NCBI GenBank assembly: GCA_004764695.1
Contig: SMSO01000036.1
Coordinates: 1,942,001 to 2,006,000, forward strand
Reading direction: 5' to 3'
DNA length: 64,000 nt
From: Schizochytrium sp. TIO01
Lineage: Eukaryota > Sar > Bigyra > Thraustochytrida > Thraustochytriidae
In this document: piece by piece, positions 19,077 to 31,149 of the stretch
How positions within the stretch are numbered: position 1 is the stretch's first letter
How the letters are laid out: each line of letters begins with the position of its first letter
The notes under the pieces: generated by a model
Told to the model about the DNA's origin: nothing
The model's database searches: none
What the model saw: only the letters and a program-made list of their open reading frames with translations
Made by a program: the position numbers and the translations under genes

Positions 19077-22000
19077 ATGCCTCTTGGAGCACTTGCTTTG
19101 GCACGGCGCACGCACGTGCCGGCAGGCCAGGCTGAGGATGAGGTAACTCGTGTCGAAGGACAGAATAACACTAGCACGACCGGGCTCATGGCGCTTAATG
19201 TGGAGCAAGAGATATGGGAGAACCAAGTCTCTGTGGTACGTTTGCGAATGGCTTTGCGCGGCGTGGATGGATGGGTCCTGACAGGTGCAGGTAGCGAAGA
19301 GTATATTTTCGTTTGAGTTTTGGGGTCTTTTCAAAATGATTAAAGAGTCATGTGAACTGGAGACTAGCGACATCTTGCTAAGCACACCCACGTGCATTTC
19401 TTGAAAATTGGGATAAATATTGCGGTACTTGTAGAGTTTCCGTAAAAGATTTATCAAAATAAGTAAGGAGTATAGGTTTCCATTGCACATGAAAGTCAAG
19501 ACTAACGAGACAGTTATTTTAACCTTGGGAATGGATTGCGGGAATAACAGGAAGACGAGTCCTACCAGCAGGATAGCCAACAACATCATCAACGCTCTCT
19601 TACATCATCAGTGGAGGATCGTGAGGCATCTGCAGCAAAGTTATGGACTACAACTGATGCCGAGCGACCTGCCTTCTCTGATAGGAATGGAGAGGTCTCT
19701 TTACTTCACCCAGAAATGACTCATGTCCCTAGCGGATGGCAGGCATGCGGGCCCTTCCTTGTAGACAAAGTTGGTGATGAAAACGGTTGGTTTTACGGTT
19801 CATCATTTGCTGGGTTGGATGCAGACTACGCTGAAGGCAATTGTAGAGCAAAGGAGCGCAGCCGTGACACGTACAGACGCCGTCGATGGTACCGAGAGAT
19901 TAAGCCAACAGCAAGATTAGATGCCTTGGACTCGGCCAACACCCCAGTGTGCGAGGGTTGGTTAGGTGTACGGTCGAACTCTAAGCTCCTTGTTAACCGG
20001 TCAGAGTGGAGATCCCGCTATTGCGTGATTTGGGCGGGTATACCCAAATCGCCATCAATAGGAGGAACTCTTGACTCACCAACATCGCCACGTTCACCGA
20101 GTAGTTCACATAGTAGCAATAGTGACGGTACACATGGTCGGAGTCCTCACGTCGAAGATCCCGTTGTGGAGTCAGAGAGCAACACCAGTGACTATGTCTC
20201 TGAGTCAGGGTGCAGAAAGACAAAAGAGGCAGCACACGCCAAGGGGCATAAACAGACATCGAGCTCTAAAGAGACTCGTATCTGGCAAAGAGGCAAGTTT
20301 CCTCACTTGCACAAGCCTCGCTCACCAATCACAGAGCTGAAAGATATGTGCAACAGCCCCCTTTTTGTCCATTATAAGTCCAAGTCCCTAGCAGAAGAAA
20401 CATCAAGAGTTGCTGTCATGAGTCGGATCGAGAGCGAGGAAACTGAGAGCAAGAATAGCCACCACGGTGTCCACTTGTCATCATCAATTACCTCTTCATC
20501 AAAACACGCATTTCGTCATTTGGCAGCTCACGAGGAGCCAAAAAGTGATTCTCAAGATGTAGCCTGGCTTGTCTTAAACTCGTCCTGTATTGTGGACGAT
20601 ACTATTGCGTCGGCAGAGCACCCAGGATATTTTGCGATTCACTATTCCCGTAAGCACGTTCAGGTTTTGAACGCCGGAAGCTCTGCTAAACGCCTCGTTT
20701 GGATTGACGCTTTGCGGCGTATTCTTGCAGCAGTTAATCCATGGCTTACCTCAACAGCAGTTGTTCGTAAGCCTCAAACCAAGCATGGTCTCTCCTTTCG
20801 CAAGTTCAAAACTCCCACGCGTCTGGTGCTTGATCAAGATGAAGATGAAGAGGAAGCAACGCGCATTGGCTCAGATAGTAAGCCGCGACTATCCTCAAGC
20901 AACTTGCTTTTTTCATCAAAATCTACTCGTTATACTGCTTCGTTTCTCTCTGGATCTGGTTCAAGGCGGTCAACTACGAACCTTTCTTCTGGAACCGAAG
21001 TTGAAAAATATTCTCAGCATCATGGTCTTGTGGCTCACCCGCCTCCTCTCTCAACACCATCAACAGTCCACTCGTCAGTTGGATCTCAAAAGTCTGGATT
21101 TAATCAGAGAATTTTTCGTTCCAAGTCATCAGGTACATCTTCGCGCAAGTCTCCATCTTCTATGCTTTCAGGGAAAAGCTCCTCTGGAAACTTTTTCCCA
21201 AGCTCTCGAAGTTTTTCCACTTTGTCAAGATCCGATTCAGCAGGAACTGATTCGTCGTCTGCTATCCAGAGCCCTCGAAGTGAAGATGGTACCCGAAGCC
21301 TTTCTAAGTTTGGAGCTCGTAACTCAGCATATGACGATGATTTTCTTACTTTGAGTGGTCAGCAACCACGTCGACGAATGCGATCGTTTAGTCGTCGGTT
21401 CAAAGCTTCTTTGCAAAAAGCCCAGCCAAATATGCATAGACGTTCAAGTTTGGAAAGCCGTACTCAAGATGGTACCAACCCGTCGCAGCAAGACAACAGT
21501 TTTCATTGGAAAGTTAAACATTCTTATTTGAGACGATCCTTGTCTCAGGCTGAGTATGAACAAGACAATATGAATAAACATGGAAAACCTACATTGCCTA
21601 CGCAAACAGAGTCTACAAGACTGCAGGCTCAAGATAGTGATCCACTTCGGTTCCGGCGTTATTTGACTAGCTCAGATGCCTCTGACTCCCGAACAAGTTG
21701 GTTTGGATCCTTTCTGACCAGAAGCGAGTCTTCTCAGCCCTCCAAAGGACCCCTCGATGAAACCTTCGAGCCACTGATCCTTCGAACAGCATCGTTGGGC
21801 CACAAGCGAAGCCACGAACATGAAGGAACCTCCATGCAGAGATCCGCTTCAGCGGTTGACCTTAACGAGACCGATCCCGATAACTTACCTGTGGGTGACC
21901 ATGCAAGTGAACATTACCAGAGCAGCAGGAGCAGTGCAAGTCTAGAAATGAGTAGCCATGGTAGTAGTGGACATCAGCGGATGGATTTTCCTCATGGTGA

Positions 22001-22625
22001 AAAATCGTCTCTACTATCATTTGCTGTGGACTGCCCGTCAGTATCGTCAACCCGAGATGTTCTGATTCTCAGACAGAAAACTGGGTTAGGGCTTTCGATT
22101 CGCCAAGACGTGGCTGCCGGTACGGTGGTGCTAAACAAACTTGAGGCCTTTACGAAAGTCTCAGAGAGCAGTGCGCTCCCTTGTGTTGGAGACCGGATTC
22201 TTTCAATCAATGATCAGTCTGTGTTCACAGCACAAGACGTCGTAAATGCTGTGCAGCAAATTGAAGAAGGGACATGGGTACACGTGCGTCTACAAGGGCC
22301 AATTGCGTGCAGATCCTTGTCCGAGGAAGAGAAGACTCTTGAGATTTTTGAACTTTTCGCAATAGCAATTGATGAGCTTTTCTCCAGTCTTTCTGATGCA
22401 GAAAACTCTGGCAAGGACCTGGGTTCTCCTTTAGCGCTCTCATACGTTGATCTACAAGCATTTTTATGCAATGTACTAGGTGTCCCATCAACAATGGCAT
22501 CTACTGCGGTGTGGCGTCGATGGTTTCGCGACAAGCTGGATCGCTTTTTCATGGATAACCAAGACCTCTACATCATCACTGGAGTGGATCCTGATACTCT
22601 TTCTGCCGTGGTTCAGCGACGCTGA
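19077..22625 (+). CDS. DysF, split-PH and PDZ domain protein (membrane/signalling adaptor)
   Basis: The main exon is open from 19548 to 22625. It lacks an ATG until 19716, which would give 969 residues. A small upstream exon at 19077-19142 (22 codons, donor GTAACT) is phase-compatible with the acceptor ATAACAG ending at 19550 and would give 1046 residues; this exon is inferred. Soon after the 19716 ATG is a dysferlin-type motif: GW, then NGWFYGSSF, ending RRRRWYREI. A PH domain starts at CEGWLGVRSNSKLL and EWRSRYCVIW, is interrupted by a Ser-rich, disordered insert of about 170 residues, and resumes at DVAWLVLNSSCIV through LVWIDALRRILAAV. A basic Ser-rich region follows, then a PDZ-like domain (LILRQKTGLGLSI, GDRILSINDQSV) at about 22050-22300. 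The C-terminal 100 residues are helical and unassigned. A role at membranes is likely; partners are unknown. Confidence 0.75.
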
Positions 22626-23171
22626 TATCTTGCTAGGGCCACTTCTTGTATTTTACTGGTCTCTTGCACATTAAAGGCTTGTTGCTCATTATTCTAATTT
22701 ATTTTTGACAAATGTTTTATTCTCTTCAATTCTTATGTTCAAGAATAGAATTACCTGACCACGATCTTCGTCTTAAGGTGGTGATGTGCTATGGAGCCCA
22801 TTTTTCATTACACCTTTACTAAATTTTTATCGTAACTCTACTGAAGGTAAAATAATTGAGAATAAGTTCTTGTGAGAATAAGTTTGAGTTTAAATAAGGT
22901 GTTCCGAGCACCTTTTCTTACGTAGAGTTAGCTGCCCAGCTTCGCACGATTAGTTTCTGCGCGACACTTAGGGCCATGGTTGAAACCACCTATGTGTCAA
23001 TGCTGCCGGGGTAGCTCCAAATCAAGATGGTAATACTTTGAATCAAGATGTTTTCTAGATTTTTATAAGCAACTATGGACGCAGTATAGCGTTGGAAAAA
23101 GTCAAGTCAACGAGTATGCTCGAGACAGTGCAGAGGGAAAATACGGCCTATTAGTTAACGAGCATAGTAAT
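22626..23171. other. Convergent intergenic spacer
   Basis: AT-rich 546 bp between the stop of the DysF/PH/PDZ gene (+) and the stop of eIF3b (-). No gene or RNA is seen. Confidence 0.45.
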
Positions 23172-25972
23172 TTAGAAGTACGGTTCCACCTTCTCACTGA
23201 TAAAGACCTCTTCGGTCGTGTCCATAACCTCATACTCGTCGTCATCGTCGGGAGAAGCAAGACCAAGGCGAACACGTTCGGCCTGGGCCACGAGGAACTC
23301 CTTGTGACGCTCCTCGCAGAGCTCGCGGAACTCCTGGAGAGCGCTGATCTTCTCCTTGTTGGCAGCGGCCTCGAGGCGCTTGCGGCGGACCTCGTCCTCC
23401 TTGCCGAAGCGAGCCATGTAGCTCTTGAGGCCACGCTCGACCTTCTGGACCTCCTCCTCATCAAGGAGAGTCTTGGGACGCGGGCGCCAGAGGAACTGTG
23501 TATTATCATCATCCAAAGCGGATCAAGCATCAGGAAGTTAGTTAGTTATTGCCATTGTTCAAACCAGAAATAATTCGTCTTATCCAATCCAGCCCTTCCC
23601 CCCATCAAAATAACAATAATCAAACGCTGTTCCTTTCATTTCAGGAGGATGAATGAACCAGTGAATGTTTGCTCAGCCGCACGCGAGATACCATAAGGAT
23701 ATGTGGTGAGCTCCCTACGAAACCCCACTCTCAGACCGCTGCAAATCACGGTGTGGAGTGCCCGGCATGATGCACAAGATTTTAATGTTCGCTGCCTTCT
23801 ATACCCGTGGCAAGTAGCTATCGCGTAAACGATATTTTCTTTGCCAAAGGCTGTTGGGGCTGCGAGTCTCTCTGCCTTAAAAAAAAATAACGGGCCCTTT
23901 CGATGTCTACGCAAGGATGGATAACTAGACGGGCCACTCCAGGATACAATATAATCTACCCCCCTCTCCCCCCGCCCCACCCTCGTTTACAACAGATTGG
24001 ATAAAGACTAAGCTACCGCCATCATCGTCACCACAGGGGCGCTGCTACCACCATCGTCATAGAATCTATTAATCGCAGCAACAGTAGCAACTTGCTCGAC
24101 TGCATACTCAAACGGTTCTATTGTTATAATTGATGGGGGCGAACGAGCGACGTCGAAAGATGCGGAATAGATATTAAAAAAACGTACCTGGTAAAAGTGC
24201 TCCATCTTCTCCTTGCGGAGGGAGTCACCCTGGAAGCTCCACAAGTTGTATCCGTTCTCAAGCTGGTACTTCATGGCCACGGATCCAAACATGGGCTGTG
24301 TGACGATGGTGGCAACCATGCGTCCAGAGGGGTCCCATGAAATTTCGTTGCACATGAAGTGCTCCTCAGCAGCGGTCATAACCTCCTCATCGACATCCCA
24401 GAACTCGATCTCACCAGAGATCGCGCTGCCGGCGAAGATGACGTTGTTACCGGCCGGGGACCAGTGAAGGACGTTGAAGGCCTTGTTAGGGATGTGGTAC
24501 AGAAGCTCGATCTTCTTACCGTCCTTGATGGATCCGGCAGTGTAGAACGAGATGCCGAGGCGGTGCTGGCTCTCGCCGTGGATAATACCGAAGCGCTCGC
24601 GGTTCGGCTCCCAGGAAAAGTGCTCAACCATGTCCTTCATGGAGAGCATCTCGTTGGGAATATCGTTATCGCGCATGCGGAAGAACTCAAAGTTGGTGAA
24701 AGTGGTCTTTCCGCTCTTGGTGTGTCTGAGGACCTGTGCACAGAGGAAGTCTCCAGCGTTCTGCCAGTGCAACTTAACCTCTCTGACATTGAACAAGTTC
24801 TTGGATCTCTTCTCCTCGCGGGTCTCCGGGTCAAGGAGCACAACACGTGCAGGGAAGTTATCTGCCTCGGGGGCCCAGTATGCAATGATGTTGTCGCTCG
24901 AGGACCAGTAGAATTCGCGGATGTTCTTTGCCTTGATGGGCTTCTTCTCCAACAACCTTCCGGTAGAGGCATCAAACACACTGATTCCATCTCTGATCTG
25001 TCTGGCAAAGTACTTATCGTCTGCGCCCCACTTCATCACAGGCCACACGGCGGGCTCTCCGTCAGGCTGCTTGTCAACCTTGAAGCACTTAATCTCCTTT
25101 CCGGTGCGCACGTTCCAGGCAATGAGGGCTCTTGCGTTGGTGTTGTCATCGACTCCGTTCCAGGTCAAGATGTACTTCTCGTTGGGCGAGAAGAGGATAT
25201 GCTGCACACCAGGGTGGGCGAAACGTCTGATGCGCTGGAAGTCGTCACCACCCCAGAGCACAATACCCTGCCTGTGGAATGTGGTCAAGTAGGATCCCTG
25301 CGGCGACCATGCAGTGTACATCTCACACCAGATCTTCCCGTTGCGGCGCTCGCGCTCTCCATCGTAGACAAGAGTGGGCTGTGCGTTCATGACAGCGTTC
25401 TCGCACCAGTAAATCTCCGTGTTGTTACCGTGGCGGAGCAGGTACTGGTCACGGAGTGCAGGGTGCATCATCCATGACTTGAGGTTGGCGGCGGGCTTGT
25501 ACTCAGGGAGCTCAGGCTCCTGGTACTGCTCGGGCCAGGTTGCGAACTTCTCCAGGTCTGTGTACGGGAAGAGCTTGCATGTGTGCTTGGAGTCGAGCTT
25601 AATACCATCAAGGACCTTGATTGCCTGAAGGGCGCTGTCCACGGACTTGTACGCGAGGAAGGCAAATCCAAGAGTCTTGTTGTCAGCATCAGAGGGAAGG
25701 TACAGACCGTCATCCTGGAGATCGCCGACCTTTCCAGTGAAGAGCTTGCGGATAACAGCCTCGAGCTTCTCGTGCTTCTCCTGGGGCACGCCCTTGGGAA
25801 GGTTGTCCACGACCACCACGCAGTCGAAGTTCTTGCTCAGGTCTGCGCCCTCGCCCTCCTCCTCGGCGAAAACGCGGTCAGTGTCAACATCGCCGTCGGA
25901 GATGTAGTCCTCAAGGAGGTCAAGCTCCTCGAGGTCCACATCGAGGTTCGAGTAGTCGAAGTCGATGGGCAT
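23172..25972 (-). CDS. eIF3b: Eukaryotic translation initiation factor 3 subunit b (two exons)
   Basis: Exon 1, 25972-24188, has 595 codons. Exon 2, 23495-23172, has 107 codons plus stop. Total 702 residues, close to yeast PRT1 (763). The ATG at 25972 gives the acidic lead MPIDFDYSNLDVDLEELDLL. The frame is open further upstream but that part is not conserved. An RRM lies at about 48-130 (CVVVVDNLPKG, then LGFAFLAYKS). A WD-type beta-propeller fills about 180-590 (for example GIVLWGGDD, WNVRTGKEI, GEIEFWDVD). The splice joins KMEHFYQ to FLWRPRPKTLL, exactly the family's conserved YQ-LWRPRP sequence. The helical, charged tail normally contacts eIF3i and eIF3g. eIF3b is a core scaffold of eIF3 on the 40S subunit. 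Codons are strongly biased to C or G endings, as expected for high expression. Confidence 0.96.
23496..24187 (-). other. eIF3b intron, 692 bp
   Basis: GT-AG intron in phase 0: donor CAG|GTACGT at 24188/24187, acceptor ACACAG ending at 23496. It is long for this gene-dense region. It holds a bulged hairpin (ggccc 23893-23897 with gggcc 23931-23935, plus gtcta 23905-23909 with tagac 23926-23930) and a 114-codon minus-strand frame without a domain. It might host a small RNA, but I find no clear box C/D pair. Confidence 0.85.
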
Positions 25973-27819
25973 TGTGCTTGGCCTTGCTTCGGTCAAGCTC
26001 TGTTTGTAGTCTAATGAAGACGGAGATGAAGCGAATACGCTCCTCTCAACCGTGAACCGAGCGAAGGGGAGATGAAGCAACCAGAAACGACGACGCTACC
26101 ACTACTTCTCTGCAGTCTCTTGCTCTCCGCACGCGAAGAGAAGGGACGGCCACGAGGAAAGAGACTGCCTAATAATCAATCGATCGATCGATCGAGCAGC
26201 AGCCTAATCACTCAATCTCTCCCTCAATCTCTTTATCACCCATATTCTCCAATACATGGATAGAGACTCTCTTTCTACAGTTAGTTAGTCAACTACTTAC
26301 CCGCCTACCACCCACCTACCCAATACGCTAACCAACTAGCACCCGTAGCCACTGCTTACTGCCCATAGCCAATCGACGGCCATCGAAAGAACAGCAACAT
26401 TCACGAATCGAAGGTAACTCGTCAGGATCGCACGAGCTGCAGAATAAATGACGATTGAAGCGCGAGAGAGTGAGGAAGCTTCAGTTTGGAACACAGTCAG
26501 TTATCATACTCGCAAACTACTTACCCAGCTACTTGCTACTCGTGTGCCACTTGTTGCTTCACATGCTTCGAAAGCAAGGCAAAAAGAAAGAACATCATCG
26601 CTCATAATCACATCTTAAGTAAACAAGAACAGAACGGTGGCTCTAAATTAGCGCGCAGAGCCCGCCTTGACGCAGAGCAAACGCGGTGTCAGAGGTGCGA
26701 AGGGGAGGGGACAACCATCTACGTGAAGCTGCACACAAAGGACCTCCACAGCAGCATTATCTGCCTGTCAGCAGCGCGACTATTGCTCATCTCGCCTCGC
26801 AATTCGGAGACATCAAATCAAGAAACGTGCCTTCTCATCAATGCATAAGTCGTCGTTGGCCCAAGGACACTCCTAACTTTTAGTATAGATGCTTATTAAC
26901 CAAGCCCTCTTACCAGGGAGCCTAGCAGAGGACCTAGAAAGCTGCAAGCCGCCCAATCTCTGCGTCACTTTATTATCGAAGTTACCCTAGTTGAGGCTAA
27001 ATTATATTACTACAAAGTAATTTAGATATGGAGTTACTTTATAATCCGGCGCAAAGAGGCGCCGATTCACTAAGAGGTGAGAGAGCTCTTATGTGGCACC
27101 TAGGGGAAACCTGTCACCACATATACAAGGAGAATGAATAAGTAGTCCCTGCGTTCCCTCATGCCATGGAACTCTTTGTGTAAGGTTCGTTAAGTACATT
27201 AGCAGGAAAGGACAACATGCTCGTGCATGTCTGTAGTTACGAATAGGCTAGGAGGACCAAAGGCTTGGTCGTACTCATGTGAGCTAAATTCGTCTTCTTT
27301 CAATTTGGTCTCGTACGTATTTTATTAGTGTATTTCTTCAAACTTGATAAACTTCGGGCTATAATTCATGAATTTTCAGGTATATTGTGGCAAAATTTGA
27401 TCTTCGCTTACAATCTAAAGAAAATCCTGCAGCAAATGTGTCAAGGAATTTCATATTTTGACAAATACCAGCTACACCGTGTATGGACCTTGAGAGATGT
27501 AGTATCTACTAGAAGAAGGAGCTTGAAGTTAATCAATGATTTGACATAGTACACGAAATCATTCGCATGACCGTCTGTAAGGCATGGCTGGCTTGTAAGA
27601 CATCTAACGAAGATAGCCACTACCATTTCGGAAACCTTTACATAATGAATGACAAATTCTATTTGTTGAAGAGAAACTTAAATCTAAGCTTTTTAGGGAG
27701 GAGTTAAAAAAAAAAAAAGAATGCAGAAGATATCTTCGATCATGCGGTTGTCCTTGTTACAAGATTATCTTTCATCATACATGTAATATCGCACTGTGCA
27801 AGGTTGTACTGAAATCCCA
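25973..27819. other. 1.8-kb intergenic region upstream of eIF3b
   Basis: Lies between the eIF3b start (-) and the BBS2 stop (-). The first 400 bases are rich in CTCT, GATC and CTAC short repeats and should include the eIF3b promoter; an (ATCG) run is at 26177-26195. The rest is AT-rich, with an A tract near 27707-27718. Open frames of up to 120 codons (26486-26848) carry no domain. Confidence 0.45.
26177..26195. repeat. (ATCG)n microsatellite
   Basis: About four copies of the period-4 unit, within the eIF3b upstream region. Confidence 0.8.
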
Positions 27820-30225
27820 TCATGAAATACTCATTGAAGTGATCGCATGGAAAAGTGCAGGAATACTGTGCGATTTGATGGCTTTACGACAAGCTGTAAC
27901 AACAGCCTTCTGAGGGGGGCCAACCCGAACAAGCGATGCGCGTTGTATTATCTGGTTGACCTCACGAAGAGCGGCAAGCAATTCTGCTTGATTGTTTGAG
28001 CGTTTTGTGTATTCACCGATGAGCTGCATATTCACAGCGGTAAGATCAGAGTAAACTGCAGTTAAATTCGTAACATCCTGTAAGACCCGGGCATCTTCTG
28101 CACGAACAATTCCATTCTTAATGTAGGTTGATTCATCCGCCATTTCTGCGTGTAATCTCTGCCGTAAGCTCTGTAGTTCATCGACGCGCTGCATTAGGGC
28201 TTCAAGCCGATGCAACACTGATGGAAAATCTAGACAAGCCTCAACTTGTTTCACCTCAAGCAACGAGGCAATCGCTTGTACAAATTCTGCAACAATGTCA
28301 AGTGTGCTTCCCTCCACTTCATTCGTACGCCTGTTTCGTCCTCAGCAGCATGAATTGAGATTAAACTTCCATCATTTAGGTGGAAGAAGTGCATCTCCAA
28401 AGATCCAGATTTGCTCGGCTTACACTGGTTCGTGACTGCTTCGTGAGGAAACAGAGAGCGCAGGATATCCTCAACCGCCGCTAGGTTCACCCGTTTCAAA
28501 ATAAATGCAGCGTTGCCAATGTCCTCGTTCGGAGATTTTGTAGGAGCAAACATAGAAAAGCGGCACATAGGCTGCTCGCATTCAAAGATATGTAAATACT
28601 CCGATGAACCTCGAGCCGCAACTAGCGCCTGAACACGAAGTGTAGTAGGGATATTTTTCAAAGGACACAATGGCACCACCAAACGGCCATTTGATCCCGA
28701 GTCAGTAGACGCCCCAATGACACATTCTCCATCAAAAAGGCCAGCATCGAGAGAGAAAACGACCACATTCCTTACAACGCACCCCTCACTGACTTTTACG
28801 TTCAGGTGAAGACACTTTTCCTTTGCGTTTTGTATGAGCTCCACATCAACATGCGTGTCGTCAGGAATAGCACCAACCGCATCATCGATACTACCACTTT
28901 TTGCATTAGTAAGGTTCTTTTCCAATGAACGCAGCTCCATAGTCTTCAGCGTAAGCTGTTCTTGGAGCATAGCTAACTCAGCATTGTGGGGACCCACTTT
29001 GTTGTTTAAATTGCGTAGAGAAACCTGTGGTTTATCCTGGGCCAAAGCGTGCTCTGGAAGCAGTGCATCTCCTTTATCTTGCTCAGCTATATTAGCACCC
29101 TGCAACGCACGCAAGATATCGTCTCCAGAATTCTCATCCTTCATTAAAGTATCCAGGGGGCCAAAATCCGCTACGTTTTCTCCCATACTGGATCCTGCAA
29201 CAAACTCGTGCTTAGAGCCATCATATCCCCTCACCTCTCCATCTAAGGTGCAACAAATGAGTTCGTCTGCGCCAGTTCCTCGGTAGTCCCCAGTAAGAAG
29301 TGCACTCACTGAGGATGCAAGGGTTTCACGATACAGCACTTGTCCATCTTCATTCCGGCGAGCTTCAAGCTTACCATTGGACCACCCAGAAATGACCTCG
29401 TCCACTCCATCCCCATCCAAATCGTAAGCTGCCATAGTTTGTACGGTGTCCTTGGCTTTTACCCGCCATACGCGTATTTTCCCATCATAAACACCAATCG
29501 TGCCATTTGAGAGTCCGTATGCAAATCGAGACGTGAGATTTGAGTCAGTTGAGCCAGAAGAAGTTCGAACAGGGCATAGATGAGAAATACTTTCGGTCTC
29601 TGTAACCTCAAAAAGACTTTGTTCATTCTGAAAAGCTCGAATTTCAAAATCATCGCTTCCTACAATCAACTCGTCTTTACCATCACGATCAACATCAGCA
29701 AACATCATGGATGTTGCGCTACCACCGACAACAGTCCAGAACTGCTCTGTACCAGACTGGTCAAAGCCCTGCAGAGAGCAATCTCCTCCAACAAACACCA
29801 TGTTTTGTTTGCGGCCGTGCAGACAACCAAACTGCATTGACCTGACTCCTTCTGGGACGTCAATATAAAATTTATCTGAATTGTTGTGTACATCGTAGGC
29901 CAAAAGGCTACTGGTTGAGCCCACTAGCAAAGTATCCCGATTTTCTCCCTCGAAGCGACCGCAACGAAGTGCGCTGATTTGGCGGTTTAAGTTCAGGTAC
30001 CTTGCATTCGTCTGACTTGTCTCGGTGCTTTTCGGGCCTTGTAGAAGAACCCGATTCCCGCTTGTGGCAATCGCAAGGGTTCGCGGAGCTCGAGATCCTA
30101 TACTACTCTCATCTTCACCAGCGCGTCCGTTTGGCTTGCTGCCATGTTCATCGAATTGCCCAAGGCAAACAAGCCCCGGGGTGAATCTGCGTGTTCAACG
30201 CTGTGCGAAAGCTTGGTGCTAGCAT
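27820..30225 (-). CDS. BBS2: BBSome subunit BBS2, with two apparent one-base frame breaks
   Basis: Homology to BBS2 runs across three overlapping frames, about 800 codons in all (human 721). It starts at the ATG at 30225 with MLAPSFRTALNTQIHPG, matching the family's N-terminal strand. At the run CCCCGGGG (30174-30181) the frame slips by one base and continues as LVCLGQFDEHG, then LAIATSGNRVLLQGP and LLVGSTSSLLAYDVHNNSD. The beta-propeller includes QGFDQSGTEQFWTVVGG and VISGWSNGKLEARR. A coiled coil and the C-terminal platform follow. Between about 28345 and 28312 the frame shifts again by one base in the opposite sense, and homology resumes with STLDIVAEFVQ through EDARVLQDV and NQIIQRASLVRVGPP. 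BBS2 is a core BBSome subunit that carries membrane cargo in cilia. The breaks could be assembly errors, since no other codon is disrupted, or early gene decay. Confidence 0.88.
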
Positions 30226-31149
30226 TATATCCTGTTCTTGGTATTTCAAGCCCGATCAGCGGCAGTGAGAGCAGTTGGAGTCCTGCGGAGTCGCCAGGGT
30301 TTGACTAAGCACTTGGCTGCCTTCGTGACCACTGTCTTCGCTGTCTTTCGTAATTGTTTGAGCTGTTGTTGTGCAGACCTTTCTTTGCTGTGAATTTGTG
30401 TTGCTCTAAATCCTATTCTAAATAAGACTAATCTAAAGCAGAGGTTCTATGACTTGTTCATACATACATACATACAAATATGAAGGACCTATCGTGGGTT
30501 TCCGTTCGTAGCCTTGGGCCTTACGCGTGGCTCTTACGATTGGGACCTCGTATTCGTGCACAATCTTCACCAGTAGCCCGTGGCAGCCTTGCTCTTGGCT
30601 CTAGTCCCCTTTTGGGCCCACCACGCGCTTCAATTGCAGCTTTCCGAGCGGAAACTCGACTTTCATCTCTTGGTTTCAAGTCAGACATCACACAGCCGTT
30701 GAGAGGGGGTACTCTGCACCGGTCGATCCGCAAGAGATGCCTTCCCACCCATGTGACGCCCCGCTTCACTTTTCGTAATAACTCCTAACATACCCCTCCT
30801 CGCGCCGCCTCCCATTTAATAAGGACAATATGGGGGACATCCAAAAGAATTTATAAATAGCCTAATCTGATTCGTGTCGAGATTTCTACTAGTAGTGGCT
30901 AGGCACCTTGCTAGTACCTGCCTAGCAGTGGTGTTTGGGAGACAGAGATAATAAGGCAGAGAGAGATGGAAGATGTAATGCGAAGAATCATTAATATAGA
31001 AATTATGGAACAAGCAAGTGAAGACAGTAATGACGATCGAGTTGGCTTGATCTGTCGATTCACGGCGTCCTTGGCGAGCCTCTGCAGATCATAATTGGGA
31101 CTCGGAGGAGAAGATTCCTGTCGCTTTGGAAGCTTGAAGGGTCGCGAAG
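30226..31149. promoter_or_regulatory. Divergent region between BBS2 and the amine oxidase
   Basis: 924 bp between two divergent start codons, so it must carry both promoters. It includes a (TACA)n repeat at 30459-30476 and a 102-codon plus-strand frame at 30480-30788, Arg/Ser/Leu-rich without a domain, which I do not accept as a gene. Confidence 0.4.
30459..30476. repeat. (CATA)n microsatellite
   Basis: About four and a half copies of a period-4 unit, upstream of the amine oxidase. Confidence 0.85.

Noticed and set aside
18828-19592. A 254-codon minus-strand frame
   Set aside because: It has no domain, overlaps the putative first exon of the plus-strand gene, and has a composition consistent with chance.
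24359-25477. A 372-codon plus-strand open frame
   Set aside because: It lies antisense within the eIF3b exon, which has overwhelming homology. The length comes from the strong third-position codon bias of the real gene.
28318-28370. A 26-base GT...AG intron to explain the second BBS2 frame change
   Set aside because: It would restore the frame, but it is far shorter than the other introns (158-692 bp) and removes residues that align with the family.
30480-30788. A 102-codon plus-strand frame between BBS2 and the amine oxidase
   Set aside because: It is Arg/Ser/Leu-rich with no domain, and an equally long frame lies opposite. Not distinguishable from chance.
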